Of a DNA stretch of 36,773 nt, positions 15,183 to 21,785 are shown piece after piece (position 1 is the first letter of the stretch; every line of letters begins with the position of its first letter). Position numbers and translations under genes: made by a program. The notes below the pieces were generated by a model. It made no database searches, was not told the origin of the DNA, and saw nothing but the letters and a program-made list of their open reading frames with translations. The DNA comes from Erysipelatoclostridium sp. AM42-17 (GTDB lineage: Bacteria > Bacillota_I > Bacilli_A > Erysipelotrichales > Coprobacillaceae), in assembly GCF_003480255.1 (NCBI RefSeq), contig NZ_QUIN01000013.1, forward strand, positions 20,784 through 57,556, written 5' to 3'.

Positions 15183-16168
15183 ATTGTAATACCCATTTTT
15201 CTTTCTACTTTAGCTAATTTCTTACGAGCAATTCTACGAGCTGTTTGGGCTCCTTCGTTTAATACAGTATCAATATAATCACCTTGAATAATTTCTTGAT
15301 AACGATCATGAATTTTTTGTAGTTCTTGACCAACAACTTCAGCTAAATCTTTTTTGAATGTTCCATAACCACTATTTTCATATTGTTTTTCTAATTCAGG
15401 AATTGATTTTTCACTTAAAATAGAATAAATAGTAAGTAAATTAGAAATACCTGGTTTATTTTTAACGTCATAAATAATCTTATTATCACTATCAGTTACC
15501 GCAGACATGATTTTCTTTTTAGATACATTAATATCATCTAAAATATAAATACATCCTTTACCTGTTTCATCAGATTTAGACATTTTTTTAGTAGGGTCTT
15601 GTAAATCCATAATACGACCACCAACTTTAGGAACAATAGGTTCAGGTAATTTGAATGTTTCACTATAACGATTATTAAATCTTTCAGCAATATCACGTGC
15701 AAGTTCACAATGTTGTTTTTGGTCTTCACCAACAGGTACATAATCAGGATCATACATTAAAATATCAGCATTCATCAATGAAGGATAATTAAATATTCCT
15801 GCACCAATTGATTCATTTTTACCTATTTTACTTGCTTTATCTTTATATTGAGTCATTCTTGATAATTCACCCATAGAAACCATACATCCTAGATACCAAC
15901 CTAGTTGGGCATGTTCTAACACATCAGATTGTAAAAATAAAGTTACTTTTTGAGGATCAAGACCTGCTGCCAAATAGAGTGCAATTAAATCCTTTGTGTT
16001 TTTTCTTAAATCTTTAGGTTCTTGATAAACTGTCATACTATGTAAGTTAGCGACAAATACAATCATTTCATATTCATCTTGATAACTTACAAATGGTTTA
16101 ATGGCTCCAATATAATTTCCTAGAGTCACTCTTCCGGTTGGTTTAATACCACTTAACATTCTTTTCAT
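15173..16168 (-). CDS. trpS: Tryptophanyl-tRNA synthetase
   Basis: Class Ic synthetase that charges tRNA-Trp, 331 residues as in other bacteria. SGIKPTGRVTLGNYIGAIK contains the HIGH-equivalent TLGNYIG, and KKMSKSDETG (Lys195-Ser199) is the KMSKS loop. GIFNYPSLMNADILMYD and VPVGEDQKQHCELARDIA are the tryptophan-pocket and dimer segments. The ribosome-binding site GGAGGAAATA lies just before the ATG. Expression is controlled by a tRNA-responsive T-box leader with a UGG specifier directly upstream. It converges on the YjbA-like gene through a shared terminator. Confidence 0.96.
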   Translation of the reverse strand: MKRMLSGIKPTGRVTLGNYIGAIKPFVSYQDEYEMIVFVANLHSMTVYQEPKDLRKNTKDLIALYLAAGLDPQKVTLFLQSDVLEHAQLGWYLGCMVSMGELSRMTQYKDKASKIGKNESIGAGIFNYPSLMNADILMYDPDYVPVGEDQKQHCELARDIAERFNNRYSETFKLPEPIVPKVGGRIMDLQDPTKKMSKSDETGKGCIYILDDINVSKKKIMSAVTDSDNKIIYDVKNKPGISNLLTIYSILSEKSIPELEKQYENSGYGTFKKDLAEVVGQELQKIHDRYQEIIQGDYIDTVLNEGAQTARRIARKKLAKVERKMGITIKK

Positions 16169-16185
16169 ATTATTTCCTCCTTTAA

Positions 16186-16219
16186 TAAAAAAACATCTAT
16201 CCTAAAAAGGACAGATGTT
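16186..16219 (-). terminator. Regulated terminator of the trpS T-box leader
   Basis: On the minus strand ACATCTGTCC, loop TTTTT, AGGATAGATGT, then seven T. It competes with the antiterminator formed by the T-box core just upstream. Confidence 0.85.
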
Positions 16220-16412
16220 GTCTGTTATACCACCTTTTGAATGCTATCACATTTTTGCCTTGTAACGTGGGCTTACGTCAAAAGATACTCGTTGCCTTTC
16301 CCCTTTGCCTTCATGGGTCCATTTGCCAAGTTGCTTACTATCTAGATTTCACCATCCTAGACTCTCTTTGAGGGCTTTCCTTGTTTTATCTCCCAATCAC
16401 AAGTTTATTTAC
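16186..16412 (-). promoter_or_regulatory. T-box riboswitch of trpS (specifier UGG)
   Basis: This fills most of the 362-bp gap between trpS and spx. On the minus strand it runs through AGAGAGTCTAGGATGGTGAAA (Stem I bulge and apical loop), then the specifier TGG (16319-16321) within CAAATGGACCC. Next comes the T-box core AAAGGTGGTATAACAGA (about 16221-16238), and last the intrinsic terminator ACATCTGTCC/GGATAGATGT plus a T run (16186-16219). Uncharged tRNA-Trp should pair with UGG and with the T-box bulge, forming the antiterminator so that trpS is transcribed. Confidence 0.9.
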
Positions 16413-16418
16413 TTATTA

Positions 16419-16447
16419 AAAGTATCATAGAGAAATTCTTTTGTCAA
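16419..16447 (-). promoter_or_regulatory. trpS promoter
   Basis: On the minus strand TTGACA (16442-16447), a 17-bp spacer, and an extended -10 TGATACTTT (hexamer at 16419-16424). Confidence 0.65.
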
Positions 16448-16530
16448 TATGAGCTATTATATATAATAATAAAAATAAAGATAGAAAATAAGTAAAAATC
16501 ATGTATAATTGTCATAAAGGAGATGATAGG

Positions 16531-16998
16531 ATGATTCGCATATATACAGCACCAAGTTGTGCATCATGTCGAAAGGTAAAAGCATGGTTAAAAGATCATC
16601 AGATTCCTTATGTTGAAAAAAACATTTTTTCAACTTTACTTCGTAAAGAAGAATTAAAAGAACTGTTAGAACGTAGTGAAAATGGAACCGATGATATTAT
16701 CTCTAAACGTAGTAAAATTATTAAAGAAAACAAGGTAGACATTGAATCAATGTCAGTTAATGATTTAATTGAATTTATTCAAGAGAATCCTTCAATTTTA
16801 AAAAGACCTATTATGATTGATGAAAAGAGATTTCAGGTTGGATATAATGCAGAAGAAATTCGTGTATTTATTCCTCGTGAATTAAGACAATTAGCAGAAT
16901 GTGATCATGTTGAAAATTGTCCACAATTTAAAAAAGAAAAAGGTTTTGTAAGTTTTAAAGAAGCATATTTAAAAGATAAAATGAAGTCAAACAATTAG
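16531..16998 (+). CDS. spx: Spx-family transcriptional regulator with C-terminal extension
   Basis: Redox-stress regulator that binds the RNA polymerase alpha C-terminal domain. It has 155 residues, against about 131 for typical Spx. SCASC gives the redox switch Cys10/Cys13; Gly52 and Arg92 (LKRPIMID) fall exactly at the positions required in B. subtilis Spx, and DEKRFQVGYNAEEIRVFIPR is the conserved end of the core. About 35 residues after the core contain CDHVENC (Cys124, Cys130) and a Lys-rich end, not seen in the Spx proteins I know. ATG 16531 is chosen after AAAGGAGATGATAGG. It is divergent from the trpS leader and close to yjb-type genes, as in Bacillus. An ArsC-like reductase is the alternative, but Gly52 and Arg92 favour Spx. 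Confidence 0.9.
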   Translation: MIRIYTAPSCASCRKVKAWLKDHQIPYVEKNIFSTLLRKEELKELLERSENGTDDIISKRSKIIKENKVDIESMSVNDLIEFIQENPSILKRPIMIDEKRFQVGYNAEEIRVFIPRELRQLAECDHVENCPQFKKEKGFVSFKEAYLKDKMKSNN

Positions 16999-17010
16999 TT
17001 TGACTTTTTA
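16984..17010 (+). terminator. Terminator of spx
   Basis: AAGTCAAAC, loop AATTA, GTTTGACTT, then TTTTA. The stop codon lies at the loop. Confidence 0.85.
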
Positions 17011-17038
17011 TATTTTGTTTAATATTTAAACAAAATAT
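17010..17038. repeat. 11-bp perfect inverted repeat upstream of the lipoprotein promoter
   Basis: ATATTTTGTTT, 7-nt spacer, AAACAAAATAT. It covers the place of a -35 element for the TATAAT at 17052-17057, so an operator role is possible. It is too AT-rich and lacks a T run to be a terminator. Confidence 0.5.
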
Positions 17039-17051
17039 GTCATTTATATGC

Positions 17052-17057
17052 TATAAT
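17052..17057 (+). promoter_or_regulatory. -10 element of the lipoprotein gene
   Basis: TATAAT between two inverted repeats. No good -35 is visible, and an activator may be needed. Confidence 0.5.
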
Positions 17058-17067
17058 GAATATAGTA

Positions 17068-17099
17068 TTTGGATTTACTTTATTTAAAACAAATCCAAA
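17068..17099 (+). repeat. 9-bp inverted repeat at the predicted 5' end of the lipoprotein mRNA
   Basis: TTTGGATTT, 14-nt spacer, AAATCCAAA. It begins about 11 bases after the -10, so the transcript would start with this hairpin, which could stabilise the mRNA or regulate it. Confidence 0.5.
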
Positions 17100-17151
17100 A
17101 TAGCAGGGGCTTTACTTTAAAAAAGTCGAAATATATTTGGAGGGAAAAAAG

Positions 17152-17775
17152 ATGAAAAAATTATGGAAGTTCATGTTGGTGCTGGTACTTTCAGTAGCCA
17201 TGATTGGATGTTCATCAAAGGATGATGAATCAGCAACGGTAAAAAAACAAGTCAATAGTTTCTTTACTGCATTACAAAAAGGAGATACTGATAAAGTACA
17301 AAAACTATGTTCTGCTTCTGTTAGTAAACAGTTAGGATTAACTGCGTTAGATCAACAATTTGAACAATTTACTGACACTGAAACTTATGGGGAAACATTT
17401 ATTAAAGAAGCAAATAAATTCAAAGAAGACGTTTTTAGCTCATTATTTGAAAATATAAAAATTGGGAAAATCACTGTTAAAGATGATAAAGCTACAGTAG
17501 TTGTATCAGGGAAAGCAAAAGATTATAATGGAATAAACTTTGACTCAAGCGAAGTGGAAACTTTAGTTCAAAATTATATCAATGAACATATGAGTGAATT
17601 TGCTGGAATGACAAGTCAAAAAGAAATGACTGTTAAATTATTTGATGATGTTTCTAAAGATATGTTTGATGTTTTGAAAAATCAATTAAAAGATGTTAAA
17701 TCAACTTCATTTAAATCAAAATTAACTTTATCAAAGATTGATGATAAATGGAAAATTACAGAAATGGATAATTAA
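17152..17775 (+). CDS. Secreted lipoprotein of unknown function
   Basis: A 207-residue lipoprotein. MKKLWKFMLVLVLSVAMIGC is a type II signal peptide with Cys20 as the lipidated residue, so the mature protein sits on the outer face of the membrane. The segment after it (VKKQVNSFFTALQKGDTDKVQKLC) resembles the start of NTF2-like/DUF4878-type lipoproteins, in which a small alpha-beta domain follows. Beta strands of KITVKDDKATVVVSGKAKDY type follow, and the C-terminus KLTLSKIDDKWKITEMDN also fits that fold. ATG 17152 follows TTGGAGGGAAAAAAG. It sits between spx and the CYTH gene. No function is claimed. Confidence 0.82.
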   Translation: MKKLWKFMLVLVLSVAMIGCSSKDDESATVKKQVNSFFTALQKGDTDKVQKLCSASVSKQLGLTALDQQFEQFTDTETYGETFIKEANKFKEDVFSSLFENIKIGKITVKDDKATVVVSGKAKDYNGINFDSSEVETLVQNYINEHMSEFAGMTSQKEMTVKLFDDVSKDMFDVLKNQLKDVKSTSFKSKLTLSKIDDKWKITEMDN

Positions 17776-17776
17776 A

Positions 17777-17804
17777 AAAATGGCGCTTATTTAAGCGTCA
17801 TTTT
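17777..17804. terminator. Bidirectional terminator between the lipoprotein and CYTH genes
   Basis: TGGCGCTT, loop ATTT, AAGCGTCA with one G-U pair, flanked by seven A's on the left and TTTTC on the right. The arm overlaps the 3' end of the CYTH gene. Confidence 0.78.
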
Positions 17805-18350
17805 CATTCTTTTAATTTTACTATCGCAATTCTTTTTATATGATAAGTGATAATGTTTTAAAATAGATAACCATTTTTGGTATCCTTCTTCTTTATTTAA
17901 TACCTCTAATTCCATTTCATAATCTTTGACACCATTATATTCATTGTCATCTAGAGAAAGGATACCTTCTTTTAATTCAATATCACTGCGTATTGTTTTT
18001 AAATAATGCTGACAGTTCAAATCTTGATAGGCAATATTTAAATCCTTTAGAATAGTAAATATTTCATTATCTACAGGTTGATGATGAAATATTTTATTTT
18101 TTATTGTTTCATCAATTTGAATGTTCATTTCTTTAAGACCGGATGAGGATGGTCTTTTTAATGTTAGTTCATAACTATTCTTTTTTTTTCTAATACGTAA
18201 AGAATATTGCAGTTGGTCTAATATAGGATGCATTAAATAATAATTTGTTTGACTGTAAGTTTCTTTTATTTGATTTTTAAAATCATTTTTTATTTTTTGA
18301 TACATTTCTTTAGTGAGTAAGATTTTAAATTCAATTTCTAGTTGTTCCAT
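17787..18350 (-). CDS. CYTH-domain protein (YjbK-like, triphosphate tunnel enzyme)
   Basis: Cytoplasmic protein of the CYTH superfamily, 187 residues. MEQLEIEFK carries the ExExK signature at residues 5-9, followed by paired charged strands (YSLRIRKKKNSYELTLKRPSS, SIQID-type, DIELKEGILSLDDNEY, YEMELEVLNKEE) that line the tunnel of triphosphatases and adenylate cyclase class IV. The usual activity is hydrolysis of inorganic triphosphate. In B. subtilis yjbK lies near yjbM, nadK and an RluD-type synthase; here nadK and the synthase are directly next door, though divergent. The exact substrate is not determined by sequence. Confidence 0.85.
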   Translation of the reverse strand: MEQLEIEFKILLTKEMYQKIKNDFKNQIKETYSQTNYYLMHPILDQLQYSLRIRKKKNSYELTLKRPSSSGLKEMNIQIDETIKNKIFHHQPVDNEIFTILKDLNIAYQDLNCQHYLKTIRSDIELKEGILSLDDNEYNGVKDYEMELEVLNKEEGYQKWLSILKHYHLSYKKNCDSKIKRMKMTLK

Positions 18351-18421
18351 ATTTCCCTCTTTTATAAATATTTTTCGTGATATATAATGATATTATAATA
18401 TAAGACAGGCAGGAAGCGAAG

Positions 18422-19198
18422 ATGAAATACACATTAGTGGTAAGAAATGATGATCTTTCTAAGAAATTGGCAGAAGATATTCATCATGGATTAAAAGATG
18501 AACTTATATATGATAATCAAAAACCAGATTTAGTGATTTCTGTTGGTGGGGATGGAACAATATTAGAGGCTGTTCATCAATATATGGATGTTGATTGTTA
18601 TTATGTTGGCATACATACGGGAACGCTAGGCTTTTTTACAGATTATCAAAGAGATGAAGTTGACGAGTTAATTCATGATATTAAAAAGAATGAATATCAT
18701 TGTATGCCAAGACATCTGTTAGAAGTGAAGGTGCACTTAAAGGATGAAACCAAAACACTTTATGCATTAAATGAAATGCGTTTGGATCATGGTTTTTCAA
18801 CTCAAGTGATTTCAGTTTATATTAATGATGTTTTATTAGAGGTATTTAGAGGAAATGGTTTATGCGTTTCTACTCCTTCAGGATCAACAGCTTATAATAA
18901 GTCTTTAGGTGGTGCTTTGATTTATCCAGGTATTCCTTTAATGCAGTTAACAGAAGTAGCAGGAATTCATCATAATGCTTATCGTAGTTTAGGATCGAGT
19001 TTGATTTTAGATGATCGACAAACTATTAAATTAAAAGGTGATTTTAAAGATTTATGGTTAGGAATTGATCATTTGCAGTATTCATTTCAAGATGTGGAAA
19101 GTATAGAAGTTCATTTATCAAAGAGAGCTATGAAATTCATTGAGTATAAAGAAATGTCATTTATTAAAAGAGTAAGAAGGGCTTATATTCATTCATGA
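18422..19198 (+). CDS. nadK: NAD kinase
   Basis: Phosphorylates NAD to NADP with ATP or polyphosphate, in the cytoplasm. It has 258 residues, the short Gram-positive form. LVISVGGDGTILEA holds the GGDGT motif (residues 42-46), NEMRLDHG is the NE/D motif, and FRGNGLCVSTPSGSTAYNKSLGGALIYPG is the substrate-binding block. AGGAAG precedes the ATG. Its TGA stop overlaps the ATG of the next gene (ATGA), indicating coupled translation. Two TATAAT sequences (18383-18388 and 18394-18399) lie upstream. Confidence 0.95.
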   Translation: MKYTLVVRNDDLSKKLAEDIHHGLKDELIYDNQKPDLVISVGGDGTILEAVHQYMDVDCYYVGIHTGTLGFFTDYQRDEVDELIHDIKKNEYHCMPRHLLEVKVHLKDETKTLYALNEMRLDHGFSTQVISVYINDVLLEVFRGNGLCVSTPSGSTAYNKSLGGALIYPGIPLMQLTEVAGIHHNAYRSLGSSLILDDRQTIKLKGDFKDLWLGIDHLQYSFQDVESIEVHLSKRAMKFIEYKEMSFIKRVRRAYIHS

Positions 19199-20022
19199 GA
19201 AGAATTATTCAAGAAAAAATAATATTAAAAGATTATTTAAAGACGCTTGATATTTCTAAAGCAATGATTAAAAGAATTAAAAATCATGGTGATTTTCTAG
19301 TTAATGGTCAACATGTGACAGTACGTTATTTATTACAAAAAGATGATGTCTTAAACATCATCTTTCCTTTAGAACTATCTTGTATTGAACCGGATGATAT
19401 TCCTTTAAAGATTGTTTATGAAGATGAATACTATTTAGTCATTGATAAACAGGCAAACATTCCTTGTATTCCTACAAAAAGATATCCTCATCACACGTTA
19501 GCCAACGGCTTAATTAAATATTTCAATGATCATCATATTTTAGCTACGGTACATCTTGTTAATAGATTAGATAAAGAAACGCAAGGTTTAATGTTGATTG
19601 CTAAAGATAGTCGATCACATTATTTATTAAGTCAAGATATTAAACAGGTAAAAAGAGTTTATCACTGTTTAGTAGAAGGTACATTAAAAGGTGAAGGTAT
19701 CATTGATAGTCCTATCGCTAAAGCTCATGATTCGATTAAAAGAATTATTTCTAAAGATGGTAAAGAAGCAAGAACATATTATCGTGTATTAAAAAATATT
19801 GAGGATAAAACACTTGTTGAATGTATCTTAGATACAGGAAGAACTCATCAAATTAGGGTTCATTTAAGTAGTATTGGTTATCCTTTAGCTGGAGATCAGC
19901 TTTATGGTGCTAAAGAAAACACATTGTTTTATTTGGATAGTGTCGAACTCTCTTTTGTTCATCCTTATACGAAAGAATTTTTAGAATTTAAAAAAGAGGA
20001 TAAATATGATTGTAAAGATTAA
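19195..20022 (+). CDS. RluD-family rRNA/tRNA pseudouridine synthase
   Basis: Isomerises uridine to pseudouridine in RNA, probably 23S rRNA. It has 275 residues: an N-terminal S4-like RNA-binding domain (about 12-60, with KAMIKRIKNHGDFLVNG) and an RluA/RluD catalytic domain. The active-site motif is VNRLDKETQGLML with catalytic Asp126; most family members have HRLDxxTSG, so His-to-Asn and Ser-to-Gln changes are present, but the Asp is kept. GRTHQIRVHLSSIGYPLAGDQLYG is the second signature. It overlaps nadK by 4 bases. The B. subtilis counterpart by position is YjbO. The target position is not assignable. Confidence 0.9.
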   Translation: MRRIIQEKIILKDYLKTLDISKAMIKRIKNHGDFLVNGQHVTVRYLLQKDDVLNIIFPLELSCIEPDDIPLKIVYEDEYYLVIDKQANIPCIPTKRYPHHTLANGLIKYFNDHHILATVHLVNRLDKETQGLMLIAKDSRSHYLLSQDIKQVKRVYHCLVEGTLKGEGIIDSPIAKAHDSIKRIISKDGKEARTYYRVLKNIEDKTLVECILDTGRTHQIRVHLSSIGYPLAGDQLYGAKENTLFYLDSVELSFVHPYTKEFLEFKKEDKYDCKD

Positions 20023-20054
20023 GTAAGGAATAGATATGCTTTAAAAACAATCAA

Positions 20055-20077
20055 AAAGACGAGTAATCGTCTTTTTT
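20055..20077 (+). terminator. Terminator of the nadK operon
   Basis: AAAGACGA, loop GTAA, TCGTCTTT, then TTT. Confidence 0.85.
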
Positions 20078-20080
20078 AAT

Positions 20081-20108
20081 AAAAAAGGAATTCATTTTAT
20101 TGAATTCC
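20081..20108 (-). terminator. Terminator of the RodA/FtsW gene
   Basis: On the minus strand GGAATTCA, loop ATAAAA, TGAATTCC, then six T. It starts at the gene's stop codon. Confidence 0.87.
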
Positions 20109-21307
20109 TAGTAATATCTATTTTTTCTATTTTCAATTCTTGATTGACGGTAAATATCAAAACAAATTCCCATAGCAATCATATAAGAAAGTAATGATGA
20201 TCCTCCATAAGAAATAAATGGAAGAGTAATACCGGTAATCGGTAGTAATCCTAGAAGCATACCAATATTCCAAAATTGTTGAAATATTAAGCAACCAAAT
20301 ACACCGGCAATGAAGTAACGATCCTTATTATTTTTAGTCTGTAAACCAATTCTTAAAATAATGACATCAAGTGCTAAGATAGCAACTAAAGTAACAATGC
20401 CGCCAACAAATCCAAAACCTAAGGTAATGACTGCAAAAATAAAGTCAGTTTGAGGTTCTTGTAAAGAAATAATAATTGATTTAAAACCATGACCAAACCA
20501 ACCAGCTGTACCATAAGCCATCATAGCATTATATAACTGGTAGCCTTGATCTTGATAAGTTCCTTCAGGATCTAGCCAACCATAAATACGATCTAATTTA
20601 TGCCCGGTAAAGATATGAGTAAAAATATCATGTTGATAAATAAATAAGTAAACTAAAATAGTAATACCTATAATTAAAGCACCTGCACCTATGGCATACC
20701 ATTTATGATTAATACCTGCGACAAAGAGAATAAAAATAATAGAAGCAAGCATAATTAATGTAACACCAGCATCATTTTGGAGATAAACTAAGATCATTGG
20801 TGGTAATGCAACAGCTAAAACTTTACCAATAAGGCGCATATCACTTTCAAAGTCATGAACTGTATAAGTGCTGTTATGATCAGATATAATTTGTGACATA
20901 CAAATAATTAAGGCAATTTTCATGAATTCTGATGGTTGGAATGAAAAGCCTGGAAAATTATACCAAGATGTTGCACCATTGGTTTCATGTGCAAAAGGAA
21001 CAATGGAAGCACCAAAGTGGTAAACAGAAAATCTTTCAATAACCAATCCTATTAAAAACACCATCAAAATACCATAAATAATCCACATTGATGAATATAA
21101 ACGATCATTTTTAAATTTTAATATACAAAAAATAATGATAGCTCCTAAACCATAATAAAGAACTTGTTTTAACCATAAACTGCCGGGATTAGGTATCGTC
21201 GTAACATAAGGAGCGGCACATTTTACAGCAATACAACTAATAGTTGATAAGATTGCTATAATGATAATGAGGGGCCAGCATATCAGTGACTCGTTGTTAT
21301 TTTTCAT
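20108..21307 (-). CDS. SEDS-family peptidoglycan polymerase, RodA/FtsW type
   Basis: Polytopic membrane glycosyltransferase that polymerises lipid II into glycan strands with a partner class B penicillin-binding protein. It has 399 residues and about ten hydrophobic segments. FSFQPSEFMKIALI (Glu127), LVYLQNDAGVTLIM, DPEGTYQDQGYQLYNAMMAYGTAGWFGHG, EPQTDFIFAVITLGFGFVGG and GLLPITGITLPFISYGGSS are the SEDS signatures. The DPEGTYQDQGYQ loop with the conserved acidic residue, plus the TDFIFAVI and GITLPFISYGGSS ends, favour the RodA branch, but FtsW or SpoVE cannot be excluded. GGAGGAACAAC precedes the ATG. A perfect 14-bp palindrome lies in the divergent promoter region. Confidence 0.9.
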   Translation of the reverse strand: MKNNNESLICWPLIIIIAILSTISCIAVKCAAPYVTTIPNPGSLWLKQVLYYGLGAIIIFCILKFKNDRLYSSMWIIYGILMVFLIGLVIERFSVYHFGASIVPFAHETNGATSWYNFPGFSFQPSEFMKIALIICMSQIISDHNSTYTVHDFESDMRLIGKVLAVALPPMILVYLQNDAGVTLIMLASIIFILFVAGINHKWYAIGAGALIIGITILVYLFIYQHDIFTHIFTGHKLDRIYGWLDPEGTYQDQGYQLYNAMMAYGTAGWFGHGFKSIIISLQEPQTDFIFAVITLGFGFVGGIVTLVAILALDVIILRIGLQTKNNKDRYFIAGVFGCLIFQQFWNIGMLLGLLPITGITLPFISYGGSSLLSYMIAMGICFDIYRQSRIENRKNRYY

Positions 21308-21344
21308 GTTGTTCCTCCTTATTTTCTAGTTTTTAAATTCAAGA

Positions 21345-21358
21345 TATAGTATACTATA
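21345..21358. promoter_or_regulatory. 14-bp palindrome in the divergent RodA / EIIB-like promoter region
   Basis: TATAGTATACTATA is its own reverse complement. It contains a TATACT -10-like hexamer on each strand. It may be a shared operator or just symmetric -10 elements. Confidence 0.45.
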
Positions 21359-21398
21359 AATATATGATAAATAAAGATTTTTTTATGGAGGATTGTAT

Positions 21399-21746
21399 AT
21401 GCAAGCGTATTTTATTTATATAGCTATTGTTATTGCCATTTTACTTATTGGCTGGTTTATTTTTTCAAAGGTGTTAAAAAATAAAACACCTAAAGGAATT
21501 GAAAATAGAGAATTACCTATTTCTATTGATGATTTAATTGCTTCATTAGGGGGAATAGATAATATTAAAGAAAGTGTGGCCAATGGAAGTAAGATGACAT
21601 TTTTCTTAAATGATGATGATCTTGTAAAGATAGATGAATTAAAAGCTTTAGGAGCAAGTGGTATTATTCAATCTACGGGAAAAATTACAGTGATTATGGG
21701 TAAATTTTCTACTGAAATTAGTGAATTAGTGAATAGTCGTAAATAA
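21399..21746 (+). CDS. Membrane-tethered EIIB-like domain lacking the phospho-cysteine
   Basis: A 115-residue protein with one N-terminal membrane helix (about 3-23) and a cytoplasmic domain (about 41-112) that resembles the glucose-family PTS EIIB fold. DDLIASLGGIDNIKESV matches the first helix and loop; DELKALGASGIIQSTGKITVIMGK matches the last strands. In true EIIB the next motif is CATRLR with the phosphorylated cysteine. Here the same place reads NGSKMT, with Asn62 where Cys is expected, so phosphotransfer is not possible. ATG 21399 is chosen because GGAGG lies at the right distance; an in-frame TTG 6 bases earlier is too close to it. It precedes the Sel1 gene by about 40 bp. A sensor or scaffold role is inference. 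Confidence 0.75.
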   Translation: MQAYFIYIAIVIAILLIGWFIFSKVLKNKTPKGIENRELPISIDDLIASLGGIDNIKESVANGSKMTFFLNDDDLVKIDELKALGASGIIQSTGKITVIMGKFSTEISELVNSRK

Positions 21747-21768
21747 GCAGAGTGGTCTGCTTATTTTA
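21741..21768 (+). terminator. Hairpin between the EIIB-like and Sel1 genes, weak terminator
   Basis: AAATAAGCAGA, loop GTGG, TCTGCTTATTT, then one T and A. The stem is strong but the T run is short, so partial readthrough into the next gene is likely. Confidence 0.6.
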
Positions 21769-21785
21769 GTTAAGGAGGTGCTTTG

